DNA of 64,000 nucleotides from Blastomonas sp. SL216 (GTDB lineage: Bacteria; Pseudomonadota; Alphaproteobacteria; Sphingomonadales; Sphingomonadaceae): the NCBI GenBank assembly GCA_026625625.1, contig CP113055.1, positions 64,501 to 128,500 on the forward strand, read 5' to 3'. This document shows, one piece after another, positions 18,523-26,302 of the stretch (position 1 is its first letter; each line of letters starts with the position of its first letter). Position numbers and translations under genes: made by a program. The notes under the pieces are model-generated. The model did no database searches. It worked only from the letters and a program-made list of their open reading frames with translations, and was not told where the DNA came from.

Positions 18523-20211
18523 TCACTCGCCGCGCGCGGCGCGCAATTGCGGTTCGGTATACAGCTCGGGCGCGTCCACCGTTGCGGGCTTGGGCGTCCA
18601 GCCCAGACCCAGCAGGTTGCGCTCGGCCAGCAGGCGGCGTGCCTGTTCGACCGAAAGCGGCTGACCGAAATGGAAGCCCTGGCCCTTGCCGCAGCCGATT
18701 TCGGTCAGATGCGCGATCAGCTCGCCATCCTCGATCCCTTCGGCGGTGATCGGCAACCCCATGGATTCGCCCAGCAGCGCGATGGTCTGCACGATGGCGC
18801 GGCTTTCCTTGCTCTCGTTCATCGAGGTGACGAAGCTGCGGTCGATCTTGATCCGGTCGAACGGCAGCGCGCGCAGATGCGCCAGCGAGCTGTAGCCGGT
18901 GCCGAAATCGTCGAGGGCAACGCGCACGCCCTGATTCTTCAGGCTGCCGATGATCGACTGGGCCAGGCCCATATTCTCGAACAGGCAGCTTTCGGTGATC
19001 TCGATTTCCAGACGACTGGCGGGGAAGCCCGTCTCGACCAGCAGCTTGACGATCTTCTGCGCCAGCCAGGGATCGCGCAGCTGCACCGGCGAGATGTTGA
19101 CCGAAATGGTGAGGCTGGGATCCCAGCCGCGCGCGTCTTCCATCGCCTGACGGATGACGCAGGCGGACAGATCGCCGATCATGCCGGTATCCTCGGCAAT
19201 CGGGATGAAAATGTCGGGCGAGATCTGGCCCAGTTCGGGCGAGTTCCAGCGGGCCAGCACCTCAAAGCCGATCAGCATGCCGGTGTTGAGATCGATCTGC
19301 TGCTCGTAATAGGGGACGAACTCGCCGCGGCCGATGCCGATACGCATGCCCGATTCGATCTTGTTGCGGAACTGGACCTCGTTTTCCATCCGCGGATCGA
19401 ACCAGCAATAGCGGTTCCGGCCATGCTTCTTGCTGGCGTACATCGCGATATCGGCGCGGCGCATCAGGACGTCCAGGCTGTTGTCGCACTGGTCGGCCCG
19501 GGCAATGCCGATCGAGGCGGTGACGGTCAGCTCTGCATCGCCGCTGCTGGCGGGGCCGCTGATCGCCTTGCTGACCTGCTCGATCAGGTCTTCGGCGACA
19601 CGCTGTACTGTTTCGGGGAAATCGGCGTCAAAGATGAAGGTGCAGGCGAATTCATCGCCGCCGAGCCGCGCAACATGGCTGTTGGGGGGCATGGTCGCCT
19701 TGAGCCGCTGTGCGACCTCGACCAGCACCTTGTCACCCGCGTGATGGCCCTGGATGTCATTGATATTCTTGAAGTTGTCGAGGTCGAGCATCAGATACGC
19801 GACGGTCATGTCGCGCCGTGTCGCCTGGGCGATCAGGCTGGCGGTGGCCTCGCCGATCGCACGGCGGTTGAGGCATCCGGTCAGCGGATCGGTGACGGCC
19901 AGCGTCTTGGCCTGCTCTTCGGCATTCTTGTGATGCGCGATCTCGCGGTGCAGCTCGCTATAGCGGCGCCAGCCAAAGATGATCAGCGCAATGTTGAGGA
20001 TCAGCGCGGTCACCGCGATATTGTCCGGCGATACCGCAGCGCCATAATAGCGCCCGATAATGTCGGGCATGATGCTGCCGGCGGTGCCCACGAACATCAG
20101 GATGGCGGCGGTCATGATGCCGCCTGCGACGAAATCGCGGCCGCGCGCAGCGCGTCCCGTCAGTTCGTCCGTTCGGCTGCTGCCGTGCGAGGCGGTGGTT
20201 TCATGTGGCAC
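18523..20211 (-). CDS. Membrane-bound GGDEF/EAL bifunctional c-di-GMP protein
   Basis: A 562-residue protein. Two N-terminal hydrophobic helices (GGIMTAAILMFVGTAGSIM and AVTALILNIALIIFGW) are followed by a short coiled segment, a GGDEF domain with intact LGGDEF, and an EAL domain. The I-site RxxD is absent (PPNS at that place), so product inhibition of the cyclase is unlikely. The EAL signature reads EVL, but the other metal and catalytic residues look intact: NISPVQL, EITES, LDDFGTGYSS, KIDRSF, AEGIED and GKGQGFHFGQPL. Phosphodiesterase activity is therefore plausible. The GTG at 20211 is preferred as start because AGGGGA lies six bases upstream; a TTG at 20226 is possible. Confidence 0.92.
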   Translation of the reverse strand: MPHETTASHGSSRTDELTGRAARGRDFVAGGIMTAAILMFVGTAGSIMPDIIGRYYGAAVSPDNIAVTALILNIALIIFGWRRYSELHREIAHHKNAEEQAKTLAVTDPLTGCLNRRAIGEATASLIAQATRRDMTVAYLMLDLDNFKNINDIQGHHAGDKVLVEVAQRLKATMPPNSHVARLGGDEFACTFIFDADFPETVQRVAEDLIEQVSKAISGPASSGDAELTVTASIGIARADQCDNSLDVLMRRADIAMYASKKHGRNRYCWFDPRMENEVQFRNKIESGMRIGIGRGEFVPYYEQQIDLNTGMLIGFEVLARWNSPELGQISPDIFIPIAEDTGMIGDLSACVIRQAMEDARGWDPSLTISVNISPVQLRDPWLAQKIVKLLVETGFPASRLEIEITESCLFENMGLAQSIIGSLKNQGVRVALDDFGTGYSSLAHLRALPFDRIKIDRSFVTSMNESKESRAIVQTIALLGESMGLPITAEGIEDGELIAHLTEIGCGKGQGFHFGQPLSVEQARRLLAERNLLGLGWTPKPATVDAPELYTEPQLRAARGE

Positions 20212-20629
20212 AAGAATTCCCCTCAACCGGGATGAGGCACCCGATCGAATGGACGCAGCCTAGGCAAGGAGCGTTAAAAGAGTGTTTATGCCGAAACCAC
20301 CAATATGGGGAAGAATCGCGAATTTCTGCGGAATGCGGTGGTGAATTCCGGGTTAACCGGGGTGAACGGCCCCGGTGCCCATCAAGGCACCCAGCGTAGG
20401 GCTTGCCATCTGCATGCTATTGCGCTAGTGGCCCGGCCAGCTTTTTGCGCAGGACCTGTGCATGGGGCACCCAGTTCAGCCGCTTATACCGCATTGTCGG
20501 TTCATGCGCGCGCCGGTCGGCGAGGTTTCGCCCACCGGCGATTTTTGCGTTTGGCGGTCTGACGTGGCGGGGTGTCCTTGATCGGGTCTGGCCGGGCAGC
20601 CATGTGGGCGGACAGAAGGAGAAGCGGAT
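20212..20629. other. Intergenic region upstream of ffh
   Basis: About 420 bases between the divergent GGDEF/EAL gene and ffh. Two short hairpins share bases: ACCGGGG/CCCCGGT (20356-20362 with 20370-20376) and GGTGCC/GGCACC (20374-20379 with 20386-20391). Only one of them can form at a time. No gene, tRNA or known small RNA was recognised. Confidence 0.35.
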
Positions 20630-22129
20630 ATGTTCGATAATCTGACTGATCGCCTTGGCGGCGTGTTCGACCGGCTGCGCGGCCGGGGTGCGCTGAAGGA
20701 AGAAGACGTCCGCGCCGCCATGCGCGAGGTGCGGATCGCGCTGCTGGAAGCCGATGTCGCACTCCCTGTTGTTCGCGACTTCATCAATACCGTCACCGAA
20801 CAGGCCGTGGGCCAGGCGGTGCTCAAATCGGTCGCGCCGGGCCAGCAGGTCGTCAAGATCGTCAACGATGCGCTGACCGAGATGCTGGGCTCCGAAGCCA
20901 GCGATCTCGACCTGGCCGTCGCTCCGCCTGCCGTCATCATGATGGTCGGTCTGCAGGGGTCGGGCAAGACCACCAGCACTGCCAAGATCGCCAAGCTGCT
21001 GAAGGAAAAGCACGGCAAGAAGGTCATGATGGCCTCGCTCGACGTGCAGCGTCCCGCCGCACAGGAACAGCTCAAGGTGCTGGGCGAGCAGGTGAATGTC
21101 GCGACGCTGCCGATCGTCGCCGGTCAGATGCCGGTCGATATCGCACGGCGCGCGCTGCAATCGGCCAAGCTGCAATCGTTCGATGTGGTGATGCTCGACA
21201 CCGCAGGCCGCCTGCATGTCGACCAGCAGCTGATGGACGAGATGAAGGCGGTGGCTGCCGAGGCGACGCCGAAGGAAATCCTGCTCGTCGTCGATTCGCT
21301 GACCGGCCAGGACGCGGTCAATGTCGCGCAGAACTTCTCTGACCAGGTGCCGCTGACCGGCGTGGTGCTGACCCGCATGGACGGCGATGCGCGCGGTGGT
21401 GCGGCGCTGTCGATGCGCGCGGTTACCGGTCGTCCGATCAAGTTCGTCGGCATGGGCGAGAAGATGGACGCGATCGAGCCGTTCCATCCGGGCCGTGTCG
21501 CAGGGCGCATCCTGGGCATGGGCGATGTCGTCAGCCTGGTCGAAAAGGCCGCCGCGACGGTCGAGAAGGAAGACGCCGACAAGCTCGCCGCCAAGATGGC
21601 CAAGGGTCAGTTCGACATGAACGACCTGCGCACCCAGCTGCGGCAGATGACCAAGATGGGCGGTCTGGGCGCGCTGGCGGGCATGATGCCGGGCATGAAA
21701 AAGGCCAAGGCGGCGATGAGTGCCAGCGGAGTCGACGACAAGGTGCTGGTGCATATGGATGCCATCATCGGATCGATGACTCCCAAGGAGCGTGAAAAGC
21801 CTGCCGTTCTCAACGCCAAGCGCAAGATCCGCATCGCCAAGGGATCGGGCACCACCGTGCAGGACGTCAACCGGGTGATCAAGATGCACCAGGAGATGGA
21901 AGGCGCGATGAAGAAGATCCGCAAGATGGGCGGATTGAAGGGCCTGGCTGCCATGTTCGGCGGCGGCGGCGGAGATGGCGGCATGGGCGGCCTTGGCGGC
22001 AAGATGCCTTCCGAGGACGATATCGCCGGGTTGCTCGGCGGCGGTGGCGGCAAGGGCATCGCGGGCGGTCTTCCCGGCCTGCCCGGCGGGCTTCCCCCCG
22101 GTTTTCAGAATTTCAACAAGAAGAAGTGA
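20630..22129 (+). CDS. ffh: Signal recognition particle protein Ffh
   Basis: A 499-residue GTPase that binds 4.5S RNA and signal sequences on ribosomes and delivers them to FtsY. The N domain starts MFDNLTDRLGGVFDRLRGRG. The G domain has GLQGSGKTT (about 107-115), DTAGRLHVD and TRMDGDARGG. The Met-rich M domain follows (LRQMTKMGGLGALAGMMPG) with the RNA-binding motif near GSGTTVQDVNRVIK. A long Gly-rich tail completes it. AAGGAG lies just before the ATG. It is followed 39 bases later by rpsP. Confidence 0.98.
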   Translation: MFDNLTDRLGGVFDRLRGRGALKEEDVRAAMREVRIALLEADVALPVVRDFINTVTEQAVGQAVLKSVAPGQQVVKIVNDALTEMLGSEASDLDLAVAPPAVIMMVGLQGSGKTTSTAKIAKLLKEKHGKKVMMASLDVQRPAAQEQLKVLGEQVNVATLPIVAGQMPVDIARRALQSAKLQSFDVVMLDTAGRLHVDQQLMDEMKAVAAEATPKEILLVVDSLTGQDAVNVAQNFSDQVPLTGVVLTRMDGDARGGAALSMRAVTGRPIKFVGMGEKMDAIEPFHPGRVAGRILGMGDVVSLVEKAAATVEKEDADKLAAKMAKGQFDMNDLRTQLRQMTKMGGLGALAGMMPGMKKAKAAMSASGVDDKVLVHMDAIIGSMTPKEREKPAVLNAKRKIRIAKGSGTTVQDVNRVIKMHQEMEGAMKKIRKMGGLKGLAAMFGGGGGDGGMGGLGGKMPSEDDIAGLLGGGGGKGIAGGLPGLPGGLPPGFQNFNKKK

Positions 22130-22168
22130 TTTCAGTTTTCAAGTTCATCAGAAAGGTAAGGTTCTACA

Positions 22169-22609
22169 ATGTCGATTTCCATGCGTCTTTCGCGCGGCGG
22201 TTCCAAGAAGCGCCCCTATTACAAGATCGTCGTCGCCAACAGCCGCGCGCCCCGCGACGGCAAGTATCTTGAGCAGATCGGCACCTACAACCCGCTGCTC
22301 GCCAAGGATTCGGGCGAGCGCGTGAAGATCAACGAAGAGCGCGCCAAGCACTGGCTGTCGGTCGGCGCGCAGCCCACCGATCGCGTTGCCCGTTTCCTCG
22401 ACGCCGCCGGCCTCAAGGAGCGCAAGGCTACCGTGAACCCCAAGAAGGGCGAGCCGGGCGAAAAGGCCAAGGAACGCGCTGAAGAAAAGGCCGCCAAGAT
22501 CGCTGAAGCCGAAGAAGCCGCCAAGGCTGCTGCAGAAGCTCCGGCCGAAGCGCCCGCTGCTGAAGAAGCACCGGCTGAAGAAGCTGCTGCCGAACAGGCC
22601 GAAGGCTGA
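22169..22609 (+). CDS. rpsP: 30S ribosomal protein S16, with extended Ala/Glu tail
   Basis: A 146-residue S16. MSIRLSRGG-type start ([20 protein letters not shown]), [23 protein letters not shown] and [19 protein letters not shown] are the conserved core of about 80 residues. The last 60 residues are a low-complexity Lys/Ala/Glu tail typical of sphingomonads. First gene of the rpsP-rimM-trmD-rplS ribosomal operon, which here has a toxin-antitoxin insertion. Confidence 0.97.
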   Translation: MSISMRLSRGGSKKRPYYKIVVANSRAPRDGKYLEQIGTYNPLLAKDSGERVKINEERAKHWLSVGAQPTDRVARFLDAAGLKERKATVNPKKGEPGEKAKERAEEKAAKIAEAEEAAKAAAEAPAEAPAAEEAPAEEAAAEQAEG

Positions 22610-22623
22610 TCTTTTGTCCCTCT

Positions 22624-22665
22624 CCCCTCCCGCATGCGGGAGGGGAAGGTTCGGCTTGCCGAACC
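22624..22665. repeat. Double hairpin between rpsP and rimM
   Basis: Two adjacent perfect palindromes. CCCCTCCCGCATGCGGGAGGGG at 22624-22645 folds as an 11-bp stem with essentially no loop. GGTTCGGC/GCCGAACC (22648-22655 with 22658-22665) folds as an 8-bp stem with loop TT. There is no T run, so it looks like an intra-operon palindromic repeat that may stabilise or attenuate the rpsP message rather than terminate it. Confidence 0.7.
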
Positions 22666-22693
22666 GACCTGGGGCTTCGGGATTTCAAATTGA

Positions 22694-23167
22694 ATGGCTG
22701 ATCGCCCCATTACCCTGGCCGTGATCGTCGGCGCGCATGGCGTCACCGGCGAGGTGCGCGTGAAGCTGTTCGGCTCCGGGCTGGACGGCGTCAAGGCGCA
22801 CAAGAGCTTCAACAACGGCGCGCTGACGCTCAAGTCTCTGCGTCCGCAAAAGGACCTCGGCATCGCGCGCTTTGCCGAGATTACCGATCGCAACGCGGCA
22901 GAGGCCGCACGCGGTACCGAGCTCACCGTCCCCCGCTCGGCGCTCCCGCCCTTGGGCGAGGGCGAATATTATCATGCCGATCTGATCGGGCTGCCGGTGG
23001 TGTCCGAAACCGGCGAGCCGCTGGGCACCGTCCGCGCGATAGAGGATTTCGGCGCGGGCGATCTGCTCGATATCGGCAAGCCCGACGGCAAGACCTTCAT
23101 GGTTCCGGTCGCTGCGGGCGACATCGGTGAAGATCGCGTCGTCATTGACCCCGTCTGGGCCGAATAG
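22694..23167 (+). CDS. rimM: Ribosome maturation factor RimM
   Basis: A 157-residue 16S rRNA processing protein that binds S19 and helps 30S head assembly. The N-terminal domain has LAVIVGAHGVTGEVRVKLFG. The PRC-barrel C-domain includes EGEYYHADLIGLPVVSETG and the final FMVPVAAGDIGEDRVVIDPVW. No good ribosome-binding site is visible before the ATG at 22694, consistent with translation aided by local structure. Its TAG stop lies inside the first arm of the putative operator of the inserted toxin-antitoxin pair. Confidence 0.95.
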   Translation: MADRPITLAVIVGAHGVTGEVRVKLFGSGLDGVKAHKSFNNGALTLKSLRPQKDLGIARFAEITDRNAAEAARGTELTVPRSALPPLGEGEYYHADLIGLPVVSETGEPLGTVRAIEDFGAGDLLDIGKPDGKTFMVPVAAGDIGEDRVVIDPVWAE

Positions 23168-23187
23168 TATATACATCGCGTATATAC
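23167..23187 (+). promoter_or_regulatory. Twin GTATATAC palindromes, putative antitoxin operator
   Basis: Two identical self-complementary octamers GTATATAC (23167-23174 and 23180-23187) are separated by ATCGC, so the centres are 13 bp apart. They lie immediately upstream of AGGAGG and the ATG of the antitoxin. VapB/AbrB-type antitoxins normally bind paired palindromes at their own promoter, so autoregulation is a reasonable inference. The AT-rich octamers also stand out from the surrounding GC-rich operon. Confidence 0.6.
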
Positions 23188-23198
23188 AGGAGGCTCTG

Positions 23199-23474
23199 AT
23201 GGGCAAGGAATACCGCGCTAAGAGCTTCAAGTCGGGCAATTCCGTCGCGATCCGCATGCCCGCAGCTTTGGGCATCGAGCCGGATCGCGAGTGGACGATC
23301 GTCGAGAATGACGGCGAGTTCGTCGTCCGCGCAGTCGGCGAGCAAAGGCGCAAGTTCAACATCGGCAAGGTTGCAGGCTCCGCGACGGGTCTCGTCCCGC
23401 TCAAGCCGGAGGACAGGCTGTTCGAGTCCCGACCATTGCGATGGGATTTGCTGGACGGCAGCGAACCTGCATGA
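23199..23474 (+). CDS. VapB-like (AbrB/SpoVT fold) antitoxin
   Basis: A 91-residue protein whose N-terminal half matches swapped-hairpin AbrB/VapB antitoxins: KSFKSGNSVAIRMPAALGIE, followed by the beta-hairpin WTIVENDGEFVVR. The C-terminal half (LVPLKPEDRLFESRPLRWD) would wrap the toxin. The start at 23199 follows a perfect AGGAGG. The TGA overlaps the toxin ATG (ATGA). It is inserted between rimM and trmD, where no gene is expected. Confidence 0.88.
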   Translation: MGKEYRAKSFKSGNSVAIRMPAALGIEPDREWTIVENDGEFVVRAVGEQRRKFNIGKVAGSATGLVPLKPEDRLFESRPLRWDLLDGSEPA

Positions 23475-23845
23475 AGTACCTGCTCGACAGCAATATCATC
23501 ATCCTGCTCACCATGAATGCCGACGCTTGCGTTGTTGGGCGCGCGGGAGATTGCTTTGAAGGCGATCTGGTGACATCCGCGATTGCGATTGGCGAAGTGG
23601 CGCTAGGATCGGTGCGTGGGAGGCCGCCGGGTTTGGGGCAGTTGCAGGCGTTTCTGGAGGAAGTGCCGGTGCTTCCGTTCGATCTTGCCGCAGCGCGCGC
23701 CTACGCAACGCTTCCGTTCAAGCGCCGCAGCTACGATCGGCTCATCGCAGCGCAGGCACTTGCATTGAACGTTGTGCTGGTAACGGACAATGAGAAGGAC
23801 TTCACCGACATCCCCGGCCTCAAGGTCGAGAACTGGACCCAATGA
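23471..23845 (+). CDS. VapC-like PIN-domain toxin (ribonuclease)
   Basis: A 124-residue PIN-domain protein. The acidic tetrad is complete: Asp6 in YLLDSN, Glu42 in AIGEVALGS, Asp89 in [10 protein letters not shown] and Asp106 in LVTDNEKDF. VapC toxins are Mg-dependent endoribonucleases that usually cut tRNA or rRNA; the target here is unknown. The gene overlaps its antitoxin upstream by ATGA, and its own TGA overlaps the trmD ATG (ATGA). The essential trmD is thus translationally coupled to the toxin. The assignment to VapC rather than another PIN toxin rests on gene order and size. Confidence 0.9.
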   Translation: MKYLLDSNIIILLTMNADACVVGRAGDCFEGDLVTSAIAIGEVALGSVRGRPPGLGQLQAFLEEVPVLPFDLAAARAYATLPFKRRSYDRLIAAQALALNVVLVTDNEKDFTDIPGLKVENWTQ

Positions 23846-24588
23846 CCTTCGCTGCCCAGATCCTTACCCTCTACCCCGAGATGTTTCCCGGCCCGCTCGG
23901 CCATAGCCTGGCCGGGCGTGCGCTGGCCGAGGGGCGGTGGTCGCTCGATGCCATCCAGATCCGCGATTTCGCCACCGATAAGCATCGCAGCGTCGATGAT
24001 ACGCCGGCTGGCGGCGGCGCGGGGATGGTGTTGCGCGCCGATGTGCTGGCGAGCGCGGTCGATCATGCGCTGGAGCGATCGCCCGACGCTCCCGTCATCG
24101 CGATGACACCGCGTGGGAGCCCGCTCACCCAGCAACGGGTTCGGCAGCTTGCGGCGGGGCCGGGCGTGACCATTTTGTGCGGACGTTTCGAGGGGTTCGA
24201 CCAGCGCCTGTTCGATGCGCGGCCGATCGAAGAGGTGTCGATCGGCGATTACGTGCTTTCGGGCGGAGAAACCGGGGCTTTGGTGCTGCTTGATGCTTGC
24301 GTTCGGCTATTGCCCGATGTAATGGGCGCCTCTTCCAGCGGAGACGAAGAATCGTTCGAGAACGGTTTATTGGAATATCCGCATTATACCCGACCCCAGA
24401 TTTGGGAAGGGCGTGCGATCCCCGAAGTGCTGCGATCGGGGGATCACGCGAAAATCCGGGCCTGGCGTGAAGCTCAGGCAGCGGACATCACACGGCTAAG
24501 GCGGCCGGATCTTTGGGAGCGCCATGGGGGCACTCCGGATCGGTCGCCCTCTGGTGCGCGGCGAAAAACAGAGGGAAAAGGTCAATGA
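23842..24588 (+). CDS. trmD: tRNA (guanine-37-N1) methyltransferase
   Basis: A 248-residue SPOUT methyltransferase that makes m1G37 and prevents +1 frameshifting. [23 protein letters not shown], the [18 protein letters not shown] loop, [10 protein letters not shown] and the knot [25 protein letters not shown] are diagnostic. The C-domain has [19 protein letters not shown]. The normal neighbour rimM has been displaced by the vapBC pair, and the ATG now overlaps the vapC stop. Its own TGA overlaps the rplS ATG. Confidence 0.97.
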   Translation: MTFAAQILTLYPEMFPGPLGHSLAGRALAEGRWSLDAIQIRDFATDKHRSVDDTPAGGGAGMVLRADVLASAVDHALERSPDAPVIAMTPRGSPLTQQRVRQLAAGPGVTILCGRFEGFDQRLFDARPIEEVSIGDYVLSGGETGALVLLDACVRLLPDVMGASSSGDEESFENGLLEYPHYTRPQIWEGRAIPEVLRSGDHAKIRAWREAQAADITRLRRPDLWERHGGTPDRSPSGARRKTEGKGQ

Positions 24589-24974
24589 ACCTCATCCAGA
24601 CGCTCGAAGCGGAAGCTATCGAGGCATTCAAGGCTAGCAAGTCCATCCCCGATTTCCGGGCTGGCGATACCGTTCGCGTCGGCGTGCGCGTGGTCGAAGG
24701 CGACCGCACCCGCGTCCAGAATTACGAAGGCGTGTGCATTGCACGCTCGAACCGGGGCCTCGGCTCCAACTTCACCGTGCGCAAGATCTCGTTCGGTGAA
24801 GGCGTCGAGCGCGTGTTCCCGCTCTACTCGCCCAATATCGATTCGATTACCGTTGTCCGTCGTGGCGTCGTGCGTCGTGCGAAGCTCTATTATCTGCGCG
24901 GCCTGACCGGCAAACGCGCACGTATTGCCGAGCGTCGCGACAACCGTCCGGCCAAGGATACCGCCGAGGGCTGA
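24585..24974 (+). CDS. rplS: 50S ribosomal protein L19
   Basis: A 129-residue L19 located at the 30S-50S interface. [59 protein letters not shown] and the [15 protein letters not shown] ending are conserved. The start at 24585 gives the ATGA overlap with trmD and follows GAGGGAAAAG. It is the last gene of the ribosomal operon and is followed by a terminator. Confidence 0.98.
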   Translation: MNLIQTLEAEAIEAFKASKSIPDFRAGDTVRVGVRVVEGDRTRVQNYEGVCIARSNRGLGSNFTVRKISFGEGVERVFPLYSPNIDSITVVRRGVVRRAKLYYLRGLTGKRARIAERRDNRPAKDTAEG

Positions 24975-25005
24975 TATTCCGGGGCTCTGCCCTGAAACAG
25001 ACAAG

Positions 25006-25035
25006 AGGGGCGGTCCGGCTGGGCCGCCCCTTTTT
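25006..25035 (+). terminator. Terminator of the rpsP-rplS operon
   Basis: Stem AGGGGCGG / CCGCCCCT (25006-25013 with 25024-25031), extended inward by a G-T wobble pair and CC/GG around a GGCT loop, then TTTTT. It lies 32 bases after the rplS stop. Confidence 0.88.
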
Positions 25036-25234
25036 CTTTGCGCCGCGTCCGCATGGCGCAGTCTACTGCGAAAGCTTGCTGTTTGCGGCAAGGCCAGCGT
25101 GAATGAAAACTGCGTGAATCGGGTTTCACGCGTAACGATATGCAAGGTGATGCCGATCCTGCCTTACTCGCAGCTTGTATTGCAGGGGGTTAGGGGCTAG
25201 GCGCGCCGGTGCATTGCACTGGAGGATAAGACAA

Positions 25235-26260
25235 GTGGGTTATCGTGTTGCCGTTGTCGGCGCGACCGGAAATGTCGGTCGCGAAATGCTCGCCATCCTG
25301 GCGGAGCGCGAGTTTCCGATTGCAGAAATTGCTGCCATCGCTTCGCCGCGCTCGACCGGATCGACTGTCGAGTTCGGCGAAACCGGCAAAATGCTCAAAG
25401 TGCAGAATATCGAGCATTTCGATTTCACCGGCTGGGATATCGCACTGTTCGCCGCGGGTTCTGCCGCGACCAAGATCTATGCGCCCAAGGCTGCCTCGCA
25501 GGGCTGCGTGGTGATCGACAATTCGTCGCTCTACCGCATGGAGCCCGACGTGCCGCTGATCGTGCCCGAAGTGAACCCCGATGCGATCGACGGGTACAAG
25601 GCACGCAACATCATCGCCAACCCCAATTGCTCGACCGCGCAGCTCGTCGTCGCATTGAAGCCGCTTCATGATGCTGCCACGATCAAGCGCGTCGTCGTCG
25701 CCACCTATCAGTCGGTGTCGGGCGCGGGCAAGGAAGGCATGGACGAGCTGTTCGAACAGTCGCGCAACATCTTCGTCGGCGACAGCGCCGAACCCAAGAA
25801 GTTCACCAAGCAGATCGCCTTCAACGTCATCCCGCATATCGACGTGTTCCTGGACGATGGATCGACCAAGGAAGAATGGAAGATGGTGGTCGAGACCAAG
25901 AAGATCCTCGATCCCAAGATCAAGCTGGTCGCGACCTGCGTGCGCGTGCCGGTGTTCGTTGGCCATTCCGAGGCGGTGAACATCGAGTTCGAGAACGAGC
26001 TCTCCGCCGAGGATGCGCAGAAGATCCTGCGCGAAGCCCCGGGCGTGATGCTGGTCGACAAGCGCGAGGACGGCGGATACGTCACCCCGGTCGAGTGTGT
26101 CGGCGACGGCGCGACCTATATCAGCCGCGTGCGTGATGACAGCACGGTCGAAAACGGCATCTCGCTGTGGTGCGTCTCGGACAATCTGCGCAAGGGCGCT
26201 GCGCTCAACGCGGTCCAGATCGCCGAACTGCTCGGCCGCCGCCACCTGAAAAAGGGCTGA
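25235..26260 (+). CDS. asd: Aspartate-semialdehyde dehydrogenase
   Basis: A 341-residue enzyme that reduces aspartyl-phosphate to aspartate semialdehyde for lysine/DAP, threonine and methionine. The Rossmann motif VAVVGATGNVGREML is at the N-terminus, the catalytic Cys is in IANPNCSTAQLVVAL, and the active-site His/Arg region RVPVFVGHSEAVNIEF follows. The start is a GTG at 25235 with GGAGG nine bases upstream; there is no ATG at the correct place. It supplies the substrate chain on which DapF, also in this window, acts. Confidence 0.96.
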   Translation: MGYRVAVVGATGNVGREMLAILAEREFPIAEIAAIASPRSTGSTVEFGETGKMLKVQNIEHFDFTGWDIALFAAGSAATKIYAPKAASQGCVVIDNSSLYRMEPDVPLIVPEVNPDAIDGYKARNIIANPNCSTAQLVVALKPLHDAATIKRVVVATYQSVSGAGKEGMDELFEQSRNIFVGDSAEPKKFTKQIAFNVIPHIDVFLDDGSTKEEWKMVVETKKILDPKIKLVATCVRVPVFVGHSEAVNIEFENELSAEDAQKILREAPGVMLVDKREDGGYVTPVECVGDGATYISRVRDDSTVENGISLWCVSDNLRKGAALNAVQIAELLGRRHLKKG

Positions 26261-26302
26261 TCCTGCCGGGACGGGGGGCGATGGGCCTTCCGTCCCGCTG
26301 GT

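Noticed and set aside
18547-20235. Plus-strand frame opposite the GGDEF/EAL gene
   Set aside because: Shadow of the minus-strand coding sequence; no family features.
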